From NCBI RefSeq assembly GCF_018130505.1, contig NZ_JAFCKH010000012.1, positions 147,501-211,500 of the forward strand: DNA of 64,000 nucleotides, given 5' to 3'. Position 1 is the stretch's first letter; the number at the start of each line of letters is the position of its first letter. The position numbers and the translations under genes were made by a program. Under the pieces are notes generated by a model. The model made no database searches. It was not told where the DNA came from and saw only the letters and a list, made by a program, of their open reading frames with translations. Of the stretch, positions 16,801 to 25,326 are shown in pieces. Source of the stretch: Bradyrhizobium tropiciagri. Lineage in GTDB: Bacteria; Pseudomonadota; Alphaproteobacteria; Rhizobiales; Xanthobacteraceae.

Positions 16801-17579
16801 AGCGTTCCCGGGAAGGCGCCGCCGTCGAGCAGGATGTTCTGCCCGGTGATGAAGCCGGCCCTGGCGCTGCACAGGAAGGCGCAAGCCTCGCCGAATTCGT
16901 CGGGTTGGCCGAAGCGTCCGGCTGGGTTGAGCTTGGCGCGTTCGGCCATCACCTGCTCGATCGGAATTCCGCGCTTCTCGGCTTCGGCCTTGCCGGTGCT
17001 GCGCAGACGGTCGGTCTCGAACGGGCCGGGCAACAGGCCATTGATGGTGACGTTGTTGATCACGGTCTTGCGCGACAGGCCGGCGACGAAGCCGGTGAGG
17101 CCGGCGCGGGCGCCGTTGGACAGGCCGAGGATCTCGATCGGCGCCTTCACCGCCGCCGAGGTGATGTTGACGATGCGGCCGAACTTGCGCGCCATCATGC
17201 CGTCGACGGTGGCCTTGATCAGCTCGATCGGCGTCAGCATGTTGGCGTCGATCGCCTTGATCCAGTCGTCGCGGGTCCAGTTGCGGAAATCGCCGGGCGG
17301 CGGGCCGCCGGCATTGTTGATCAGGATGTCCGGATCGGGGCAGGCCTTCAGCGCGGCCTCGCGGCCGGCCGGCGTCGTGATGTCGCCGACGATCTCGTTG
17401 ACGGTGAGGCCGGGATGCGCCTTGCGGATCTCGTCCGCGGTCTGCTTCAGCGCCTCGGCGCCGCGCGCGGTCAGCGTGACATGCACGCCCTCATTGGCGA
17501 GCGCGATCGCGCAGGCGCGGCCCAGTCCCTTGCTCGATGCGCAGACGATGGCGCGGCGGCCCTTTATTCCGAGATCCAC
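16797..17579 (-). CDS. SDR family oxidoreductase with altered catalytic motif
   Basis: A 260-residue short-chain dehydrogenase-like protein. The cofactor loop reads CASSKGLGRACAIALA and NNAGGPPPG is present, but the active-site YxxxK is not: the aligned segment is ILGLSNGARAGLTG, giving Ser in place of Tyr and Arg in place of Lys. The upstream serine (NITSAAVKAP) remains. Proteins of this type are often annotated as 3-oxoacyl-ACP reductases, but ordinary SDR catalysis is doubtful. The start is GTG, preceded by AGGGAGCGAAATC. A quinone reductase gene follows on the same strand after two hairpins. Confidence 0.88.
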   Translation of the reverse strand: MDLGIKGRRAIVCASSKGLGRACAIALANEGVHVTLTARGAEALKQTADEIRKAHPGLTVNEIVGDITTPAGREAALKACPDPDILINNAGGPPPGDFRNWTRDDWIKAIDANMLTPIELIKATVDGMMARKFGRIVNITSAAVKAPIEILGLSNGARAGLTGFVAGLSRKTVINNVTINGLLPGPFETDRLRSTGKAEAEKRGIPIEQVMAERAKLNPAGRFGQPDEFGEACAFLCSARAGFITGQNILLDGGAFPGTL

Positions 17580-17713
17580 GATTTCGCTCCCTGTGATGTC
17601 GGGTGGTTTCTGTCAGATACGATAGCGCCATTCTAGCCAAGCTCGGCGCCGCCGATAAGGGATGTGCAATGCATAAGTGCATGCCGGGCAGGAACGGCCG
17701 GGCGAAGGCGACC

Positions 17714-18229
17714 CTAGATGTGCCGCTCGCGCCGCAGCCGCTCGATCGCCATGGTGGCTTCGGGCGGCAATGAGCGGATTCCGCTCTGCCCGACCGCCGA
17801 GAACAGCGGCCGCAATTGCGATCCGTTGAGGAATTGCGGCTGCCTGGCAAGCGGGATCAGCTGGTCGAAGATCAGCACCAGGGTGGTGACGACGAGCGCC
17901 GCCCTGACCCCGCCGAGCAGCGCCCCGCCGAGCCGGTCGAAGATCCCGATCTCCGAGCCGACCACATCGTCCAACATCATCCGCGCCATCTTTCCGAGCA
18001 CGGCGCCGATCACGAGGAACAGGCCGAACAGCAGCACGCCGTTCTGCGGAAACGGCGAGGACGGCAGGTTCACGATGTGCGGCCCGATCATAGCTATTGC
18101 GGCGACCGCGAGCGGCATGGCGACGAGATAGGCGAGGATCGTGAGCGCGCTGCGCAGCAGGCCGGTCGTGAAACCGGTCACGACAGCAAACAGCAATCCG
18201 ATGGTGACGGCAGCGTCGAACAGATTCAT
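17714..18229 (-). CDS. cvpA: CvpA family membrane protein
   Basis: A 171-residue inner-membrane protein with four predicted hydrophobic segments, beginning MNLFDAAVTIGLLFAVVTGF and containing the conserved region LGKMARMMLDDVVGSEIGIFDRLGGALLG. The family is linked to colicin V production in E. coli and to envelope or stress functions more widely; the mechanism is not settled. In alphaproteobacteria cvpA often precedes purF or radA, which are not seen here. It is divergent from an SDR gene. Confidence 0.85.
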   Translation of the reverse strand: MNLFDAAVTIGLLFAVVTGFTTGLLRSALTILAYLVAMPLAVAAIAMIGPHIVNLPSSPFPQNGVLLFGLFLVIGAVLGKMARMMLDDVVGSEIGIFDRLGGALLGGVRAALVVTTLVLIFDQLIPLARQPQFLNGSQLRPLFSAVGQSGIRSLPPEATMAIERLRRERHI

Positions 18230-18341
18230 GGAAGGGAATTCCCCGCCCGATTTCTCTGGCGGTCCCGCATGAATGAATCGGGCTTACATTCGGGACAATT
18301 GTAGCTATCAATCGCCCCAGTCTCATTCGGGAAACCAGACG

Positions 18342-19103
18342 ATGTCCGACCTATTCGATGTCAGTAAAGAAATCATCCTCATCACCGGCGCCTCGCAGGG
18401 CCTCGGGCGGCAATTCGCACGCGTGCTCGCCGCGCATGGCGCGGCCGTGGTGTTGGCGGCGCGGCAGACCGCGAAGCTGAAGAGCCTCGAGGACGAGATC
18501 AAATCGAAGGGCGGCCGTGCCGCGGCGGTGCAGATGGATGTCGCCGACATCGCTGGACTGCCCAAGGCGCTCGATGCCGCCGAGGCCGCGCTCGGCCCGG
18601 TCACGGTCCTGATCAACAATGCCGGCATCGCGATCGAGAAGCTCGCGACCGAGCAGACCGAGGCGGATTGGGACGCCGTGGTCGGCGCCAATCTGAAGGG
18701 CGCGTATTTCCTCGCCACCGAGCTGGCGCGGCGCATGATTGCGCGCAAGCAGCCGGGCAATATCGTCAACGTCGCCTCGGTGCTGGGGCAGGGCGTTTTG
18801 AAGGCGGTCTCGCCCTACGCGATTTCGAAGGCCGGCATGATCCAGGGCACCAAGGCGATGGCGCTGGAGCTCGCCGGCAACAACATCCGCGTCAACGCGC
18901 TGGCGCCGGGCTATATCGACACCGAGATGAACCACGATTTCTGGTCGACGCCATCAGGCGAGCGGCTGGCGAAGCGGATTCCGCAGCGCCGGGTCGGCGC
19001 GGAGTCCGATCTCGATGGCGCAATCATGCTGCTGGCCTCGAACGCCTCGCGCTACATGACGGGCACGGTGGTGACGGTGGACGGCGGGTTCCTGCTGAAT
19101 TGA
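18342..19103 (+). CDS. SDR family oxidoreductase
   Basis: A 253-residue short-chain dehydrogenase with all classical motifs: TGASQGLGRQFARVLA for NAD(P) binding, NNAGIA, the catalytic serine in VASVLGQGV, and YAISKAGMIQGT (YxxxK). It ends in VVTVDGGFLLN, as in 3-ketoacyl-ACP reductase-like enzymes. The substrate cannot be named. No strong ribosome-binding site is seen before the ATG, but the frame and protein start fit the family. It lies alone, upstream of a repeat. Confidence 0.9.
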   Translation: MSDLFDVSKEIILITGASQGLGRQFARVLAAHGAAVVLAARQTAKLKSLEDEIKSKGGRAAAVQMDVADIAGLPKALDAAEAALGPVTVLINNAGIAIEKLATEQTEADWDAVVGANLKGAYFLATELARRMIARKQPGNIVNVASVLGQGVLKAVSPYAISKAGMIQGTKAMALELAGNNIRVNALAPGYIDTEMNHDFWSTPSGERLAKRIPQRRVGAESDLDGAIMLLASNASRYMTGTVVTVDGGFLLN

Positions 19104-19115
19104 TCGTTGCGTCGT

Positions 19116-19192
19116 GGCCCGGATGAAGCGCAGCGTAATCCGGGATTCACGCGCACAGGACCCCGGATTACGCTTCGCTCCATCCGGGCTAC
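19116..19192. repeat. Intergenic palindromic repeat, GTAGCCCGGATG family
   Basis: GGCCCGGATGAAGCGCAGCG...GTAATCCGGG and CCCCGGATTACGCTTCGCTC...CATCCGGGCTAC form a hairpin between convergent genes; a copy of the family also seen at 40507. Confidence 0.75.
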
Positions 19193-19210
19193 GCTGTCTT
19201 GCCGCGGCGC

Positions 19211-20815
19211 TTATGCCCGCATCTCACCCCTGATCATGTCGGCGGCCTTCTCGCCGATCATGATGGTCGGCGCATTGGTGTTGCCGCCGATCAGCGTCGG
19301 CATGATCGAGGCGTCGACCACGCGCAGGGCTTCGAGCCCGTGCACGCGCAGCTTCGGATCGACCACCGCGAGCGGATCATTCGCGCCCATCCTGCAGGTG
19401 CCGACCGGGTGATAGACCGTGTCGACCCGCTCGCGCAGGATGTTCCTTATATCGTCGTCGGTGCGCACCTCCGACGTGAACACGTCTTTCTGCTGCAGGG
19501 CGCGCAGCGCCGGCGTCTCCATCAGCCGCCGCGTTGTCTTGTAGCCCGCGACCATTGCTTCCAGATCATCGGCCTCGCCGAGGAAATTCGGATCGATCAG
19601 CGGCGCGGCCATTGCATCGCCGCTTGCCAGCGCGACGCTGCCGCGGCTCTTCGGCCGCAGCAGGCAGACATGGCAGGAGAAGCCGGTGCCGCCATGGCGC
19701 TTGCGGCCGTGGTCGTCGACCATCGCCATGCCGAAATGCAGCTGGATGTCGGGGATGTCGAGGTCGGGCCGCGTCTTCAGGAAGCCGCCGCATTCGGCGA
19801 AGTTCGAGGTCAGCGGGCCGCGGCGTTCTTTCCGGTATTGCATGATGGCGCGGAGCAGCCGCGGCATGCCCTTCAGCGAGATGCCGGCGAAGTTCGGGTT
19901 GTCGGACATGTAGCCGAAGATGAAGTCCGGATGATCCTGCAGATTCTGCCCGACGCCGGGCAGATGATGCACGCTCGCGATGCCGTGCCTGCCGAGCGCT
20001 GCGGCATCGCCGACGCCGGACAGCATCAACAGCTGCGGCGACTGGAATGCACCGGCCGACAGGATCACTTCGCGCCGCGCGCGGAGCTGCTTGATTTCCT
20101 TGCCCTGGCGATATTCGACGCCGACTGCGCGCTTGCCTTCGAACAGGATGCGCGTCGCATGCGCGCCGGTCTCGACGCGCAGATTGGCGCGCCTGCCGAT
20201 ATGCGGATGCACATAGGCGCGCGCCGCGCTCCAGCGCTCGCCGTTCTTCTGCGTCACCTGGTAGATGCCGAGGCCCTCATGGTCCTCGGCGTTGAAATCC
20301 TCGCGGATGCGGAATTGGGCTTCCTGCGCCGCCTGCAGGAAGGTCTGCTGGATCGGATTGCCGGAGCGCAGCTTGTTGACGGCGAGCGGGCCGCCCTTGC
20401 CGTGATACTCGCCGTCGAAATCGGCATTGTGCTCGGCGCGCTTGAAATAGGGCAGCACGTCGGCGAACGCCCAGCCGGGGTTGCCGAGCGCGGCCCAATG
20501 GTCGTAATCGGCGCGGTGGCCGCGGATATAGACCATGGCGTTGATCGCCGAGGAGCCGCCGAGCCCCTTGCCGCGCGGCTGATAGCCGATGCGGCCGTTC
20601 AGCCCCTTCTGCGGCACGGTGCTGAACGCCCAGTTGTTGATGGTGCCGGCGACCATCAGCACCAGCGCGCCCGGCGTGGTGACCACCCAATTGTCGTTTT
20701 TACCGCCGGCATCGAGCAGCGCCACCGAGCTTGCCGCATCCTCCGACAGGCGCCCGGCCACCGCGCAGCCGCCCGAGCCCGCGCCCACCACCACGAAATC
20801 GAATGTGTCAGTCAC
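19211..20815 (-). CDS. GMC family FAD-dependent oxidoreductase (choline dehydrogenase-like)
   Basis: A 534-residue flavoprotein of the glucose-methanol-choline family. The FAD loop is FVVVGAGSGGCAVAGRL at the N-terminus; the GMC signature GKGLGGSSAINAMVYIRGH follows at about residue 80; the C-terminal active-site region has YHPVGTCRMG and the substrate/FAD segment GGNTNAPTIMIGEKAAD. Members oxidise alcohols; the nearest well-known relatives are choline and alkyl alcohol dehydrogenases. I chose the GTG at 20815, because AGGGGG precedes it and the product then starts just before the FAD fold; another GTG lies eight codons upstream. It is monocistronic. Confidence 0.92.
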   Translation of the reverse strand: MTDTFDFVVVGAGSGGCAVAGRLSEDAASSVALLDAGGKNDNWVVTTPGALVLMVAGTINNWAFSTVPQKGLNGRIGYQPRGKGLGGSSAINAMVYIRGHRADYDHWAALGNPGWAFADVLPYFKRAEHNADFDGEYHGKGGPLAVNKLRSGNPIQQTFLQAAQEAQFRIREDFNAEDHEGLGIYQVTQKNGERWSAARAYVHPHIGRRANLRVETGAHATRILFEGKRAVGVEYRQGKEIKQLRARREVILSAGAFQSPQLLMLSGVGDAAALGRHGIASVHHLPGVGQNLQDHPDFIFGYMSDNPNFAGISLKGMPRLLRAIMQYRKERRGPLTSNFAECGGFLKTRPDLDIPDIQLHFGMAMVDDHGRKRHGGTGFSCHVCLLRPKSRGSVALASGDAMAAPLIDPNFLGEADDLEAMVAGYKTTRRLMETPALRALQQKDVFTSEVRTDDDIRNILRERVDTVYHPVGTCRMGANDPLAVVDPKLRVHGLEALRVVDASIMPTLIGGNTNAPTIMIGEKAADMIRGEMRA

Positions 20816-21109
20816 GTGTCCCCCTGTTCCCGGTGTCACGCCAATTCCGGGAATGTCTGTCCTTTGACGGATCGTTGGGCGCAGAAACTCCGCTTTTTCG
20901 CGGTTTCGGGCAAGCGCCGGTTCCGCGCGGCCATCAGGCCGGAGAAACCGGTGAATCCGGCGTCACAAAATCCTCAAAAAACCGCTCGCGGGGCTTTCCA
21001 AATCCAAGTTGCATTGATACATACGCCCCGCACCCGACGGCTTCGGCCCGGGTTGACGCGTTGGCCGGTCGTTTGAGGCTCCCTTTCTGCAAGGCATGCA
21101 ACGGTTTAA

Positions 21110-21186
<77 letters not shown>

Positions 21187-21200
21187 AATAAGGTACGAAG

Positions 21201-21233
21201 CCCCGGTAATCCGAATGGGATTGCCGGGGTTTT
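21201..21233 (+). terminator. Intrinsic terminator of tRNA-fMet
   Basis: A 12-bp stem CCCCGGTAATCC / GGATTGCCGGGG with one G-T pair and a GAATG loop, followed by TTTTGTTTT. Confidence 0.92.
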
Positions 21234-21321
21234 GTTTTGTCCGGGACGGTCCGTCATCGCGCGAAACAGGTCATGGCCGCTGTCCTGAGGCATGGTGGCG
21301 CGTCGCGCGAGGTGCCTGGCA

Positions 21322-21347
21322 GGAAACCCGACCGGCGGGAAACCGTT
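21322..21347 (+). promoter_or_regulatory. Near-consensus EcfG-type promoter
   Basis: GGAAA, 17 bases, CGTT: one mismatch from the EcfG general stress consensus GGAAC-N16/17-CGTT. It ends 43 bases before the receiver-domain gene. Confidence 0.4.
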
Positions 21348-21390
21348 AACTCGTGGCATCCGCGAAGATCAAACTGGCAGAGGTACTGCT

Positions 21391-21738
21391 ATGCGGACGA
21401 TCTTGATCGTGGAAGACGAGTATTTCATCGCCGACGATTGCGCCGCGCTGGCACGGCAGGCCGGCTATCACGTGGTCGGTCCGTTCGCTTCAATCGATGA
21501 AGCACGCCCGCACGCGTCCGGCGCCTCCGGGGCGCTGATCGACATCAACGTCAACGGCACGTCGTCATACAAGCTGATCGATGCCCTGCTCGAGATGGGG
21601 ACGCCGGTTACGCTGTATACCGGCTACGATCCAAGCATTCTGCCGGCGAAGTATGCGCACCTTCCCGTAGTCACCAAGCCGCGAGGCTGTGCGGAGGCCC
21701 TCACGATGCTGCGCAAGCAGATGGACGCGGCCGGGTGA
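21391..21738 (+). CDS. Single-domain response regulator
   Basis: A 115-residue receiver domain with no output domain. The acidic pocket is ILIVEDEYF (residues 4-12), the phospho-acceptor is the aspartate in GALIDINVNG (about residue 52), the switch threonine is in TLYTGYD and the conserved lysine in VVTKPRG. The YTGY segment resembles the FxTGY signature of the FATGUY receivers that work with HWE/HisKA_2 kinases in alphaproteobacterial stress signalling; the link is inference. A fusion HWE kinase is encoded 4 kb downstream. A near-consensus EcfG promoter lies upstream. Confidence 0.9.
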   Translation: MRTILIVEDEYFIADDCAALARQAGYHVVGPFASIDEARPHASGASGALIDINVNGTSSYKLIDALLEMGTPVTLYTGYDPSILPAKYAHLPVVTKPRGCAEALTMLRKQMDAAG

Positions 21739-21741
21739 AGC

Positions 21742-22539
21742 TCATCGCAGCCGCGGCGCAAGCGGGGGCCCGTCGAGCGTAGGCATGACGACCGCTTCCG
21801 CCGGCGCGATCGTCGCGTCCGCGGGCAATCGCAGATAGGCCGGATTGAACCCGGCCAGATGCACCAGCCCATTCCAGTCGGTGATCGTGATCATCCTCGC
21901 ATGCCATTGCAGCAGGTTGCTGCGGCGAAGCTCCCCGATGGTACGGTTGGCATGCATCGCGGATATGCTGCATGCCCCGGCGACGTCGGATGGCGTGAAC
22001 GGCGAGGGAATCCGCAAGTCCTTTGCCAGGCCGACGGCGCGAAGCCGCATGGCGATCTCGCAGAGCAGATGCGCGACGCGTTCCAGCGCATCGCGGCTGC
22101 CGAGATTCACGATCCAGTTGCGCGAACCGGCGGCGTCGCCCAGCATCATCAGCAGAAGTGCGCGCGCAAGCGACGATGACACGCCGCATAAATCCCGAAA
22201 CACATCATGCGGGACCGATGCGACGACCGCCGGCCCGACCGAGACCAGATCGTAGTCGAGGCGGCCATCGTGGATCGTGTGAAGATCCGGCACATCGCCC
22301 GGCACATGGATCGAGATGATCCTGCCGTCACGGCTCCCAGGATCGAGCCAGCAGAGATATCCTTGCAGCAGCAGATGACAATGCGTTGACGTCTCGCCGT
22401 GCTGCAGAAGGTAATGACGCGAGTGGTGGTGGTCGATGCTGCCCGGCATCCTGGCCAGCAGATCGAGATCGTCGGCCGACAGCTCGACGAGATTTGCCAG
22501 GCGACCGGCAAGTTTTGAGAACGTGGATCCTGCTTGCAT
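21742..22539 (-). CDS. Crp/Fnr family transcriptional regulator
   Basis: A 265-residue regulator. An N-terminal cNMP-binding-like beta roll (residues about 20-140, SIHVPGDVPDLHTIHDG) is followed by a winged helix with TPSDVAGACSISAMHANRTI as the recognition region. There is no Fnr-type cysteine cluster. The last about 40 residues (LPADATIAPAEAVVMPTLDG) extend beyond the usual Crp end. It converges on the receiver gene with only 3 bases between the stops. A paralogue follows the HWE kinase fusion at 28516. Confidence 0.88.
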   Translation of the reverse strand: MQAGSTFSKLAGRLANLVELSADDLDLLARMPGSIDHHHSRHYLLQHGETSTHCHLLLQGYLCWLDPGSRDGRIISIHVPGDVPDLHTIHDGRLDYDLVSVGPAVVASVPHDVFRDLCGVSSSLARALLLMMLGDAAGSRNWIVNLGSRDALERVAHLLCEIAMRLRAVGLAKDLRIPSPFTPSDVAGACSISAMHANRTIGELRRSNLLQWHARMITITDWNGLVHLAGFNPAYLRLPADATIAPAEAVVMPTLDGPPLAPRLR

Positions 22540-22840
22540 GGTGCCGCCCGCAAATGGTCAGCGACGGAGCGTAGTGATGACGTGCAGCTTGTCATTAACT
22601 TGTGACAGGTCGCTGCCTGCGCAATTCCGGCCGCAACGTGACGATTTGGTGGTCGCGGGTCTCGAATGGGCACTCGGGGCCGCACCGCGGACGCGCAATC
22701 TCATTCCGCTTTCTTCGTCCGGACGAGCAACTATATCGCCCATTGCCCCGTTACCTACCATCACCGGCACACGCTGTCCGCTAGGCGTCGGTGGCTGAGA
22801 GACCATCGCGCTCCCGCCTGCAAAGCCGAGGGAGCGCGTC

Positions 22841-23083
22841 GTGACGCACGCCGAACCGATTCATACGATTGTCCGCAACAGCAAACAGGCCGTGCATGAC
22901 GCGGCCATCGTCCATCGCGCCCGCGGGATCATCGCGCGATCGCTGGACATTCTGAGGGAAAGCCAGCCCGGGACCTTCCTGGGCGTTCGGCGGCATGCAG
23001 AGTTTGCCGATGGCGCGACGTCGGTCGCCGCGCCTGAGCCGGTTTCCGAGGCGATTCCGGAAGGCTCGGGCCGACCGGCCTGA
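22841..23083 (+). CDS. Small conserved-type hypothetical protein
   Basis: An 80-residue protein beginning at GTG, with GAGGGAGCGTC in front of it. It contains the helical stretch VHRARGIIARSLDILRESQP and a short hydrophilic tail; there is no signal peptide or membrane segment. I do not recognise a domain. It sits in the signalling island with other small proteins, and codon use matches the surroundings. The 300 bases before it hold no gene. Confidence 0.6.
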   Translation: MTHAEPIHTIVRNSKQAVHDAAIVHRARGIIARSLDILRESQPGTFLGVRRHAEFADGATSVAAPEPVSEAIPEGSGRPA

Positions 23084-23152
23084 AATCACGCAGTACCGGC
23101 GGATTATCCGCGCACCCGCGCGGGCAATGCTGCCGGCCGATTAACCTGTGTC

Positions 23153-23398
23153 ATGGCTGAGGCTCCCGTTCGCCGCTACGAAGTAGCGAGCTGGGGCGGA
23201 GTGTCGTGCGTGGCGGTGTATCGGGTCTATGTGCTTGACGAAGCTGGGCGCGTCGCCGGGCCGCCGCACATCCTGGATTGCGCCGACGATGACGAAGCAG
23301 CGCTTCGGGCGCGGCAATATCTGGATGGCCAGGTGGTCGAGGTCTGGGCAGGTGCAAGGCTGGTGATTGCGCTCAAACCGGGCAGTGAGCCTGCCTGA
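23153..23398 (+). CDS. Small hypothetical protein
   Basis: An 81-residue acidic protein (MAEAPVRRYEVASWGGVSCV). The segment HILDCADDDEAALRARQYLD followed by VEVWAGARLVIALKP resembles small proteins often seen in Bradyrhizobium genomes, in which a helix DDEAALxxA is followed by VELWxGxRxVxxL. Function is unknown. No clear ribosome-binding site is seen. It converges on the receiver gene that follows. Confidence 0.65.
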   Translation: MAEAPVRRYEVASWGGVSCVAVYRVYVLDEAGRVAGPPHILDCADDDEAALRARQYLDGQVVEVWAGARLVIALKPGSEPA

Positions 23399-23414
23399 TC
23401 GAGGAGGGATGTAC

Positions 23415-23837
23415 CTACGCGCGCAGGATCAGACCGGCGAGGCTCTGCGCCATCGCGCGATGGTCGAGCGGCTTTTCCCACAATGGGACATCCGCGAACT
23501 CATTGCTGATCACGATCTTGTCGTATCCCGAGGTGAACACGATCGGCACGCCGCGCATCTGCAACTCGCGCGCGACAGGATAGATCATCTGCTTGCGGAT
23601 ATTCACATCGAGCACCGCACCGTCGATGGTGCCGCCGTCGTGCAGGATGCGAAGCGCGTCGTCGAGGTCACCGGCCGGGCCGGCGATGTCGGCGCCGAGC
23701 GCCCGCAGCGCGCAGCCCATGTCATCGGCGAGGAAATATTCGTCTTCGACGATCAGGACGCGCCGTCCGGTCAAAAGAGGGCGGTCGCGCATGCCAGCAG
23801 CAACGAGTTCGGACATATCGGCTCCGGCCGCGCTCAA
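23415..23837 (-). CDS. Single-domain response regulator
   Basis: A 140-residue receiver domain with a short N-terminal extension. The acidic pair is in VLIVEDEYFLADD, the phospho-acceptor aspartate in GAVLDVNIRK, the switch residue in PIVFTSGYD and the conserved lysine in PLWEKPLDH. It has no output domain. It is transcribed away from the CheB-type gene and shares a 77-base upstream region with it. A shorter start at the methionine eight codons in is possible. It is a paralogue of the receiver at 21391. Confidence 0.88.
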   Translation of the reverse strand: MSAAGADMSELVAAGMRDRPLLTGRRVLIVEDEYFLADDMGCALRALGADIAGPAGDLDDALRILHDGGTIDGAVLDVNIRKQMIYPVARELQMRGVPIVFTSGYDKIVISNEFADVPLWEKPLDHRAMAQSLAGLILRA

Positions 23838-23914
23838 AGCGCGAAATCACCGTAAAATTGGAACATAGGACGAAAACTCACCTTGTTGCAAACAACGTTG
23901 AAAGGGCCGGTTCC

Positions 23915-24925
23915 ATGCCCAATCGCGACATCATCGTCATCGGCGGCTCGGCCGGAGCGACGGCACCGCTGAAGGACATTCTCGGCCGGCTGCCGCCCGA
24001 CCTGCCGGCTGCGGTATTCATCGTACTGCACATACCGGCTCACGGCATCGGCATCCTCTCCACGGTCGCGAGCGCGGCCGGCAGGCTGCCGGTCCGCCAA
24101 GCCGAAAGCGGCATGGTGATCGAAAACAGCCACGTCTATCTGGCGGCGCCGGACCACCATCTGCTGATCCAGGACGGCCACCTCATGCTGGGCCGCGGCC
24201 CGCGCGAGAACCTGGTGCGGCCGGCGATCGATCCGTTGTTTCGCTCGGCCGCATTGCACTATGGACCGCGGGTAATCGGCGTGGTGCTGAGCGGGCTGTT
24301 GTCCGACGGGGCGGCCGGCCTTACCGCGATCAAGCGCTGCGGCGGGATCGCGTTGGTGCAGGATCCGCAGGACGCCATTTCCGACGAAATGCCGCTGCGG
24401 GCGCTGGAGGCGACGACGGTCGATCTCTGCGTCCCGGGAGCCCGGATTGGCGACGTGCTGTCCGATCTGGCCCGCGAACGCGCCGGTGCCGTGCTGCCGA
24501 TCCCGCCGGAGATCGTGCTGGAGGTGAAGATCGCGGCGGGCGAACGCATCGGCAGCGATACCCTGGTCGATATTGCCGACCCAGCGCCGCTGACCTGTCC
24601 CGGCTGCGGCGGCGTCCTGTCCGTGCTCGGGGTGGGACATCCGCTGCGCTTTCGTTGTCAGGTCGGCCACGCCTATACCGCCGACGCCCTCGCCAAGGAG
24701 CAGGAAGGGCGGGTCGACGAGGCGCTACGCGTCGCGCTGCGCATCATCGAGGAGCGCGCCGAGCTGGTGCACCGGATGGCGGAGGACGGTCGTCAGCGCG
24801 GGCGTCTTGCGGTTGCTCAAATGTATGACGCGCGTGCCGCCGAATACCGCGAATACGGCGATATGATTCGACAAGTCATGCTACAATCGCTCGATCCGAA
24901 GCGACCGGCGCGGAAGGAACCGTGA
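23915..24925 (+). CDS. CheB-type protein-glutamate methylesterase without receiver domain
   Basis: A 336-residue protein. Residues about 5-185 are a CheB catalytic domain with all three catalytic positions: serine in VIGGSAGATAPL, histidine in FIVLHIPAHGIG, aspartate in VLSGLLSDGAAGL. The C-terminal third carries a CPGCGGVLS...RFRCQVGHAYT zinc-finger-like block and a helical end, as in YrkF/CheB-like stand-alone esterases. There is no receiver, so it is not a standard chemotaxis CheB. The start (MPNRDIIVIGG) follows AAAGGGCCGG. It overlaps the next small gene by TGATG and stands upstream of the CheB/CheR/HWE kinase fusion. Confidence 0.9.
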   Translation: MPNRDIIVIGGSAGATAPLKDILGRLPPDLPAAVFIVLHIPAHGIGILSTVASAAGRLPVRQAESGMVIENSHVYLAAPDHHLLIQDGHLMLGRGPRENLVRPAIDPLFRSAALHYGPRVIGVVLSGLLSDGAAGLTAIKRCGGIALVQDPQDAISDEMPLRALEATTVDLCVPGARIGDVLSDLARERAGAVLPIPPEIVLEVKIAAGERIGSDTLVDIADPAPLTCPGCGGVLSVLGVGHPLRFRCQVGHAYTADALAKEQEGRVDEALRVALRIIEERAELVHRMAEDGRQRGRLAVAQMYDARAAEYREYGDMIRQVMLQSLDPKRPARKEP

Positions 24926-25194
24926 TGGCCAGCGCTGAGCACACGAACTGGGCCGAACAGTTGCGGTCCGAGCGTGCGCTGCTGGTGAAGGCGGATGTCG
25001 ATATCGAGCAGGGTTGGCGGCGCGTCCGCGACCAGCAGGATCTGTTGGATTGGCTGCAGCGCGCGGGCCACGACACCGCGCAGGCTGAACGCCTGGTCGG
25101 CCTGCTCAAGCAGACGCTGATCGAATGGGAGCGGCATCGCACTCTGATCGTGCAGAGGGTCGCATACCTCGAGGATCGGGTCACGTCCCACTAG
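24925..25194 (+). CDS. Small helical protein coupled to the CheB-type gene
   Basis: An 89-residue, highly charged, probably all-helical protein (DIEQGWRRVRDQQDLLDWLQ; LVGLLKQTLIEWERHRTLIV). Its ATG overlaps the TGA of the upstream gene, and GGAAGGAACC lies in front, so it is translationally coupled. No known domain is recognised; a partner role for the methylesterase or the kinase is inference from position. Confidence 0.75.
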   Translation: MASAEHTNWAEQLRSERALLVKADVDIEQGWRRVRDQQDLLDWLQRAGHDTAQAERLVGLLKQTLIEWERHRTLIVQRVAYLEDRVTSH

Positions 25195-25326
25195 CGGCCG
25201 TCTCAGCTCTGAAGGGCAATCGCCCCCGCGCCGAGTTCCGGGGAAGCCGGAGAATTCCCACTTATCTCATTGGGATAGGACTAAACTCTGCTATCAACAG
25301 GCGCTGGCAAGACGCCCCGCGAAAGA

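Noticed and set aside
23861-23890. GGAAC upstream of the CheB-type gene as an EcfG promoter
   Set aside because: No CGTT at 16-17 bases; only TTGTT at a wrong distance.
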